Below, piece after piece: positions 57,220 through 64,000 of a stretch of DNA of 64,000 bases; position 1 is the first letter of the stretch, and each line of letters opens with the position of its first letter. The notes under the pieces are model-generated. The model was given only the letters and a program-made list of their open reading frames with translations, ran no database searches and was not told where the DNA came from. The position numbers and the translations under genes were made by a program. The DNA is taken from positions 10,635,083 to 10,699,082 of the forward strand of contig JAFMSR010000012.1 in the NCBI GenBank assembly GCA_022818135.1, read 5' to 3'. The stretch comes from Saxidomus purpurata. Taxonomy: Eukaryota; Mollusca; Bivalvia; Venerida; Veneridae.

Positions 57220-58036
57220 TAGATGGGTATTCAGTAAAACACTTACGTATCGCCCTCTTACGTTTTGTCAGAATAACCAATAATTTTGTGACTAAATCTA
57301 ATGACAAAAAGGGGCATAGCTCTGTCAAGTATGACCTTGACCTACAAAATTTGGCGGCATCATAACCCTAAAAAAATTTCATACTAAGCAATGAAATTTG
57401 AAAGTTAGATGAAGAAATCTTAAGAAATGGCATAGTTATAACCAACATTAAGTTTTCATTACACTCTCTATGTACAAAAAGGGGTAAAACTCTGTCAAAT
57501 ATGACCTTGACCTTCAAAATTTGGCAGCATCACCACCCTTTTCTCATACTAAGCAATGTTATTTGAAAGTTTGATGAAAAAATCTTAAGAAATGGCACAG
57601 TTATAGCCAACGTTAAGTTTTCATGACAAAATCTAGGTATAAAATATGACCTTGACCTACAAAATTTGTCAGTATCAAAACCCTTTTGTCATAAGCAATA
57701 CAATTGTAAAGTTTGATGAAGAAATCTTAAGAAATGGCAAAGTTATAGCCAACTTTAAGTATATGTGACAGACGGACAGACGGACGGACGTTCTAACATA
57801 TGGATACTTATGAAGCTACTCTTTTAATCTCTCCATTGTTATTTGAGCCACTTAAGAGAAAACATAGCCACGTAAGAGCTTACGGAATGAATGACATTAA
57901 AAGAGTATTTACTGTTACCTATTGTTCCTATAGCCACCTAAGTATCCAAATGTAAGCATGGACCAACTGACCGACAGACAAAGCAATCCCTATGTATCGC
58001 CTTTTCTCTGAAAGGGCCTGAAAGGGCTACACAAAA
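57220..58036 (+). mobile_element. Helentron-like element, TCACCCTT family, second copy
   Basis: 5' tagatgggtattcagtaaaa + cacttacgtatcgccctctt. Three core units as in 35953. gacggacagacggacggacg at 57772. End ccttttctctgaaagggcct + gaaagggctacacaaaaa. A ~165-bp segment (57795-57960) with 'gagccacttaag' and 'actgttacctattgtt' interrupts the 3' part and is related to 2634-2760. The uninterrupted 5' part shows the site into which 36037-36683 inserted in the sister copy. Confidence 0.8.
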
Positions 58037-60529
58037 ATCTATATCGGTGTTAACAATCTGAGAGCTCAGTATCTTGTTCGATCAATGAAAACTCATGAAA
58101 CATGAAAGACAAGAGCGACTTGATTTTTAAATCAGAGTCCAGCTGCATGATGAGACTCACATACTGCTTACACGTCTGCTCCTTGTTTATTTCATGAGAA
58201 GTCACGAATCTAGAAAGCCAATTACCATAACATAATTTTATGAAATAAAATGGTAAGTTTATGCTAAACTTATAGGGGTATTTTAAATTAAACGGTCTAC
58301 TTCTTAAAAATGTCACGATATTTAGTCAAGCATGATTTTTTTGCAAAGTTCACTGAAAACATTAATGACTAAGCAACATATTAAGATCACCTTCTGAATA
58401 AAACTAGTATCAATAACAGATTTAATATTTAAGATCACTTTTTGGATAAAACTAGTATCAATAAACAGGTATATAATTAAGGGTGCAGAGAAAATTTCAA
58501 AGACAACTCTGTGTAAAGACAGCCAGCCGCTGGATGCTTCAAAAGAAGCCATTTTGATATAATTATGTGACAGCTTAGTACATGTGTACTTAATATCAAA
58601 ATGGCCGACTGCAATACATCTGTACTGACTGCTTGAGCCAGATGGCTGCCTAACAGAAAATAGATCAACTTTACACAGTTAGTAATAGGATGCTGCTAAT
58701 GGCATTCTAACTCAGCAATCTAATCTCCATCATGACTGCAACATCAACACGAGTTCAACTTTTAACCTTTATATAAAATATGATTCAGACAGTGATAGTT
58801 ATCAGTCGCTACCTATTTTGACTTAAGGTAGTAGTGCCTCCAACATCACAAAGCGAGCTTTTTCCATTTGTTATGAATTTTGTTTACTGGTACTCGATCA
58901 TGGTGTTCGTATTTTGATCATTTTAATATTTTCTATTTTTCACTTCAATTCCTTTAGGCAATGTGATGTTAAATGTCAATGATATAAAATCAATGTTTTA
59001 CATACATAACTAGTTCAAATATGCCCCTATATATTGTAATTTCAGAAACACCATATTTTAGCCCTCCTTAATTATGTTGAATACTCACATACAAATTTTT
59101 AAATGTTTTTGCCATCACTATTTCGAACACAAAACTTTTAAATTGGTGAAGATTTAGTCAAAAATATACAGGTCTTGTGTTTAGATAATGCTATCATGAT
59201 GATGTCCACTGCTCATTTGATATACATTCATTCACACAGGATCATTAAACAATGCAACAAACCAAATATCTCAACTCAAGACTGTAGGGTTTTAGACGTT
59301 TCAAAGAAAAGAGAGCTGCGCTGCTCGCCTCGGCATTGGCATCTGTGCAGGTGTCACACTTTGGTTAAGTTTTCTGTACCATCCCACTTTTTCATCAAAA
59401 CCATTAGATATTGCTTTGAAACTTACAATACTTATTTACCATCATTACCTCCATCAAGTGCATAACTCTTTGAAGGTTTTAGTCAGAATGATGGGCCTTT
59501 TTTGACTGGAATCTTCGTAAAACCCACTTATGGTACTTACTTACTTAACCCTTTGAGATGTTGCAGTAAAACTTGAAACACTTGTCTGTATCATGACCCT
59601 CATCTGTATATAGTCCACCTTTGCAAAAAGCCTAAAGGGGCTAATGTCCTTCTAAGCTAACTTAAGAATGACCCAGGGGCTAATGTCCGTTTACCATATC
59701 AGACGGTTCACTCATTTCTGTTCCATACAAAACGTATTATTTTCAATCCATTGGGTAAATGAGATAAATATAAGTAGTTTCTCCAATTCAAAACCCGTTT
59801 ACACTGGCGATGAACTTCAAATTGCCTATTTCATAAGATGTAGACAGCAATGAAATTTATGAAATACTACTTTTTAATTAGATTGAGGCATTTACTTCAA
59901 ACAAATTTACAAGTTGGAGGATGATTTAGTTAAGCTGCATGCCTCTGATACAATTGCTGTTCAAAAACTTTCTATAGCAGCTAAAGAAAGTGTTGTAAAA
60001 GTAAAAAAGTAAAAGGAAAAATACATGAAATACAGATGCCACTGATATAGGATCAAGAAAGACAAAAAGTTGCAGACTCCATGGGATCAGGGTCATCAAT
60101 TGAAACAGCAAAAAACCAAGTGTTTTATTAAACGAAAAACAACTTAATAAATGCCCACCTCCTCCCCCGAAACACACAAACACACACAATTTCTGCATAA
60201 TGACTGTATTATGGTGTGTTAGTTTAGTTTATACTAATTTATTTATTCTTGATTGGGAAACAAGTTCTTACAGCTTATACAAATCGCTCTCGAGACTCAT
60301 TCCAGATGGAATCAACCTCGAAGAGAGAGAGGCAGCCATGGTGTGTTATCCGAATCCACCCGCCCACCGCAGGTAATCCCATATTTACACAGCCCATTAG
60401 GACAGGCATATAAAAAAATTATAACAGTTTTCTTGAAATGTCTTGAAACAGCCATTGTGCATAAAACATTATTCCCTTTATCGCAAAGAGATGCAGCTGT
60501 CACAAATGAAAAATCCTTAAAACACTTAC
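58037..60529. other. Flank or intron 1, nothing recognised
   Basis: A short direct repeat 'aagatcac.tt.tg.ataaaactagtatcaata' occurs twice at 58383 and 58431. The two 'aaaatggc' / 'gccattttgatat' words at 58550 and 58597 form a small palindrome. No supported gene. Confidence 0.4.
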
Positions 60530-60600
60530 CTTGATTTCTTCGTCACTCCAAATTTCTTGAAATAACTCCTTCCGAAATCAACTCAAAAACTATACCATAT
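60530..60600 (-). promoter_or_regulatory. Candidate distal 5'UTR exon
   Basis: On the minus strand, AAATCAAG|gtaagtg at 60530-60523 is a near-perfect donor. Upstream is short purine-rich sequence, with a tatatggtata motif around 60590-60600. If it is the true first exon, the first intron is about 16 kb and all repeats from 44.2 to 60.5 kb are intronic. This is motif evidence only. Confidence 0.25.
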
Positions 60601-60639
60601 AATCTGTAATTAGACGAATCATAATCTGAGAAATGCCTA

Positions 60640-60960
60640 TTAAAGGCCCAGAAGCCAGGGACCATGATTTTAACAGTCTAGATAGTGGTCCACTAGACAA
60701 TGCTACATGCTAAATATCTAAGCTCTAGACCTTTTGGTTTCAGAGAAAAAGATTTTGAAGCTTTTTCCTATTTGTTGCCAACATAACAACCAAAGTTCTG
60801 CATGGAACAATATTGGTAGAGCTTCATGGAAGGAACATCCCTGCCAAGTTTGATCAACACTGACCCAGTGGTTTCAGAGGAGAAGTCTTTTGAAGCAAGA
60901 TGTTGACGGACGACAGACGGAGGGACAACAGACAGTCATCCATCCTGAGAACAATTGGCA
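60640..60960 (+). mobile_element. GCTCACC-family core remnant
   Basis: One and a half core units ('tggtccactagacaatgcta', 'ctaagctctagaccttttgg', 'tttcctatttgttgccaaca', 'ggaacatccctgccaagttt'), a gacggacgacagacggaggg tract, and no terminal hairpin. Confidence 0.7.
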
Positions 60961-61114
60961 CATCATGGGATGTCACACACATAAAATTTGGGAAGTTATT
61001 TGGCACTATTTGAAAGTATACCAAATGCAAGAAATGCCTGTATTTGCATGTTTGGCAAAGCTTAATGATTTCTTTTCAATACAAATTTGTTAAGTTTTAA
61101 TACTACAGTTCATT

Positions 61115-61257
61115 AAAATTATGTGACAGTGACATCATTGCAAACACAGATGTTTACGACCATTGCATGAAAGGGTAGACCACACATGCAAGAAAAGATT
61201 TAATGAATGATACGCAATACTATGGGATTCTTCTGCTGCGTCACTGTTACATTATTC
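61115..61257. mobile_element. MITE, second copy of the 46507 family
   Basis: Left attatgtgacagtgacatca and right (inverted) gagaataatgtaacagtgac + gcagc. Confidence 0.6.
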
Positions 61258-62304
61258 TCATACATGCCACGTAGTACTCTCCTGTTATTTGTCGGGATCT
61301 CCCGCAGTTTGAGATTACCTGAACCTCGGCAAAGCTCGCAAAAACACAAAAAGTCCCAGTAAATGAACATTTTGGAGAAATAAATCCCTGAACAGCTCAT
61401 AAAATATCACCACATCCTATTTGGAATATACACGGACAATAGATATGTGAGATGGATAATTGGTTATATAATTAGACAAAAAGTATTGTGTGCACATCCA
61501 GAGAATTAGTGGCAAAACTACGGATAGGTATTGCCTGAAATTTTGTATCATGGCACTGTATTGTGATACATATTGCAATATATTGAGAGTGAATAACTCT
61601 TACCAGTACATAAATGTACTGTCCGTTTAAGATAATTTTACAATGACGCAACAGAAGAGTCTACTTTTATTGGTTAAACACCTTATCTTATTACAAGGGA
61701 GAGCACTCGGCGTAATTAATGTCAATATATACTATATTGTACATTACATACAGTCGATGTCACTATAGTGCAGTAGGTAACGACTCCGGTTCTTCATTAT
61801 TTTGGTTGTGTCAAACAGGAGTTCATATAGGGACATGTACATCAATTATTTACTCTCTTTTTCAATAAGATAGTTTTAATTTATTTCTTCTTTTTTGTTT
61901 CACTCAACAGATATGTTTACTTCTATAATCATTTTAATTCATGTTTTTTTCTGATTGTACTAAGAACAATTTAAACAATCAAATGAAGATCAAATTTTGC
62001 CTTTACTTGACAATTCATCAAACAGCAACAGTTCAAAGGAACAATGTACCTTCATTACTTGCTGAAGAATTGTCTTGCGCAAATCGTCGTACGTTTGGTA
62101 AATTACGAGACTAAGCTAAATGTACATATTTCATTACATGAGATGCCAGCTCGTGCTTGAAATGGTTATAGAATCTTTCAAAGTTTTAGTCATTTTACTT
62201 TCATTTACTGTTAATTGTTTGTCTAAAAAGATTGTAAAAACATGTATCTACACAATTAAAATTTTACCTAATAATACTGAAATAATTAATGGAAAAAAAT
62301 AAAG

Positions 62305-62388
62305 CTTCGATGAGGATCGAACCAGTCCTTAGAATCTTTATTTGTAGACATCCAGTGCCATACCCACTGCGCCAACGCACCGTTCTGT
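62305..62388 (-). mobile_element. tRNA-like pseudogene or SINE head
   Basis: Minus-strand ggtgcgttggcgcagtgggt (A-box region) and ggttcgatcct (B-box, about 62317-62327) at tRNA-like spacing. The expected 5' and 3' acceptor arms (ggtgcgt and cgaagc) do not pair, and the anticodon arm is not convincing. I call it a tRNA-derived repeat, not a functional tRNA. Confidence 0.5.
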
Positions 62389-62439
62389 TACATGTTCATG
62401 TATTTTAAAGCCTATAACCCTTTTGTATATATATGCTCT

Positions 62440-62512
62440 ACCTGTTTACGCAATGCTTGTAAACTTTTGTGTACACATATATCTGTTACGTCACTGTCAC
62501 ATTATCCAAACT
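62440..62512. mobile_element. Half copy of the 46507-type MITE
   Basis: 'tgtaaacttttgtgtacaca' and 'tctgttacgtcactgtcaca' + 'ttatcc' match the right half of that element. Confidence 0.6.
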
Positions 62513-62814
62513 AGGTTATAGTTAAAAGTATTCAAACTTGGTAATAATATGGTAATAAATTAATTGAATCACTCCTTGGGCAAAGTCATTAATGTTTATT
62601 TGTTTACCTTTTGAGTTTTGAGATCGAATAATATTATAATTATTTGTAACCGCTTGTTATTACTGAGTAACTGTTCAAGCAACTTATTCAAATTCAAGTT
62701 TTAGCTACTGATCATTACGGAGAAATAGAAATACAGCAGTACGGGGTAAAATCATACCGATATGTATTGCGTCTCAAGTGAATTGCAATATTATATTATT
62801 TTATCGCGTACCAT

Positions 62815-64000
62815 ACTTTCCTACATTCACTGTTTCCTACATTCACTGTAACCATACTTTCCTACATTCACTGTAACAGTAATATCTTACATTCACTGTA
62901 ACTGTACTTTCCAACATTCACTGTAACTGTACTTTCCTACATTCACTGTAGTTGTACTTTCCTACATTCACTGTAACAATACTTCCCTACATTCACTGTA
63001 ACTGTACTTTCCTACATTCACTGTAACACTCCTACATTCACTGTAACTGTACTATCCTACATTCACTGTAACTGTACTATCCTACATTCACTGTAACTAT
63101 TATTTCCTACATTCACTGTAACCATTATTTCCTACATTCACTGTAACAGTAATATCCTACATTCACTGTAACCATACTTTCCTACATTTCCTGTTACAGT
63201 TATATCCTACATTCACTGTAACAGTACTATCCTACATTCACTGTAACAGTAATATCCCACATTCACTATAACAGTACTATCCTACATTCAGTGTAACCGT
63301 ACTTTCCTACATTCACTATAACAGTACTATCATACATTCAGTGTAACAGTACTATCCTACATTCACTGTAACTGTACTTTCCCACATTCAGTGTAACAGT
63401 CCTATCCTACATTCACTGTAACTGTACTTTCCTACATTCACTGTAACTGTACTATCCTACATTCAGTGTAACCGTACTATCCTACATTCAGTGTAACAGT
63501 ACTATCCTAAATTCACTGTAACTGTACTATCCTACATTCACTGTAACCATACTTTCCTACATTTACTGTTACAGTTATATCCTACATTCACTGTAACTGT
63601 TCTATCCTACATTCACTGTAACAGTACTATCCTACATTCATTGTAATTGTACTTTCCTACATTCACTGTAACTGTACTATCCTACATTCACTGTAACTGT
63701 ATTATCTTACATTCACTGTAACTGTACTATCCTACATTCACTGTAACAGTACTATCCTACATTCACTGTAACTGTACTTTCCTACATTCACTGTAACTGT
63801 AATATCCTACATTCACTGTAACTGTACTTTCCCACATTCACTGTAACAGTCCTATCCTACATTCACTGTAACTGTACTTTCATACATTCACTGTAACTGT
63901 ACTTTCCTACATTCACTGTAACCATTCTTTCCTACATTCACTGTAACCATACTTTCCTTCATTCATTATAATTGTAGTACTATCCTACATTCACTGTAAC
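62815..64000 (+). repeat. 25-bp satellite array running off the right edge
   Basis: About 47 units of cctacattcactgtaactgt + acttt (25 bp), varying mainly at the last positions (acttt, actat, aatat, accat). It continues past the window. No coding potential is maintained because 25 is not a multiple of three. Confidence 0.96.

Noticed and set aside
62305..62388. Possible functional tRNA on the minus strand
   Set aside because: A and B box words are present but acceptor arms do not pair and the anticodon arm is poor.

Overview
The window is AT-rich, intron-rich metazoan DNA, most likely from a bivalve mollusc. The evidence is the intron-exon structure of the only recognisable gene and the kinds of repeat present: short elements with 140-170 bp internal tandem units, GACGGACG or CCGA microsatellites and terminal hairpins, which are characteristic of bivalve genomes. 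No bacterial-type genes, rRNA, convincing functional tRNA or CRISPR array was seen. Species was not determined.

One gene is supported. It lies on the minus strand and is the 5' (N-terminal) part of an alpha-2-macroglobulin / CD109 / thioester-containing-protein (TEP) family gene. Fourteen coding exons can be chained with matching intron phases: 44211-44145 (start codon at 44206), 41585-41416, 38523-38489, 37962-37806, 35636-35566, 34104-34056, 33551-33457, 31909-31870, 30394-30301, 29613-29514, 28340-28265, 25339-25170, 24485-24282 and 7334-7206. Together they give 484 residues: a signal peptide and macroglobulin domains MG1 to MG4. Landmarks are ITTDKPLYTPG at about residues 129-139 and EYVLPKYEV at 225-233. 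The bait or variable region, the thioester and the C-terminus lie beyond the left edge. At least one 5'UTR exon lies upstream of 44211; candidates are near 44718 and 60530, both weak. If the second is right, nearly the whole window is inside this gene.

The rest is introns and upstream DNA full of mobile elements and tandem repeats. The dominant class is a set of related short elements. Many begin AACAAGAG or a variant, carry direct 140-170 bp internal repeats and a GACGGACG/CCGA microsatellite, and end in a hairpin whose outer arm is also complementary to a short segment 20-45 bp from the 5' end. This matches non-autonomous Helentron/Helitron-2-like elements (the bivalve 'pearl' / HINE type). 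I distinguish at least six families by their terminal words (GCTCACC, GTCTCCC, TACCCCC, GCCCCCGAA, TCACCCTT and one without a clear hairpin). Every orientable copy runs on the + strand, antisense to the gene. Several nested insertions give element boundaries and relative ages.

Other content: a 1.2 kb TIR element (38767-39949), a 2 kb TIR element (50548-52535) that holds a Helentron-like copy, a 0.55 kb hAT-like element with GATGAG target duplication (40552-41101), small MITEs, three large foldbacks with GC-rich apices, tRNA-derived SINEs, a diverged intragenic duplication (about 8.7-9.4 kb and 11.6-12.2 kb), and minisatellites at 12.3-13.3, 15.7-16.9, 27.0, 32.7-33.3, 42.2, 47.9-48.7 and 62.8-64.0 kb.

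By region: 1-7205 intron beyond the last visible exon; 7335-24281 a 17 kb repeat-filled intron; 24282-44211 the exon-bearing part; 44212-64000 5' flank and/or 5'UTR intron.
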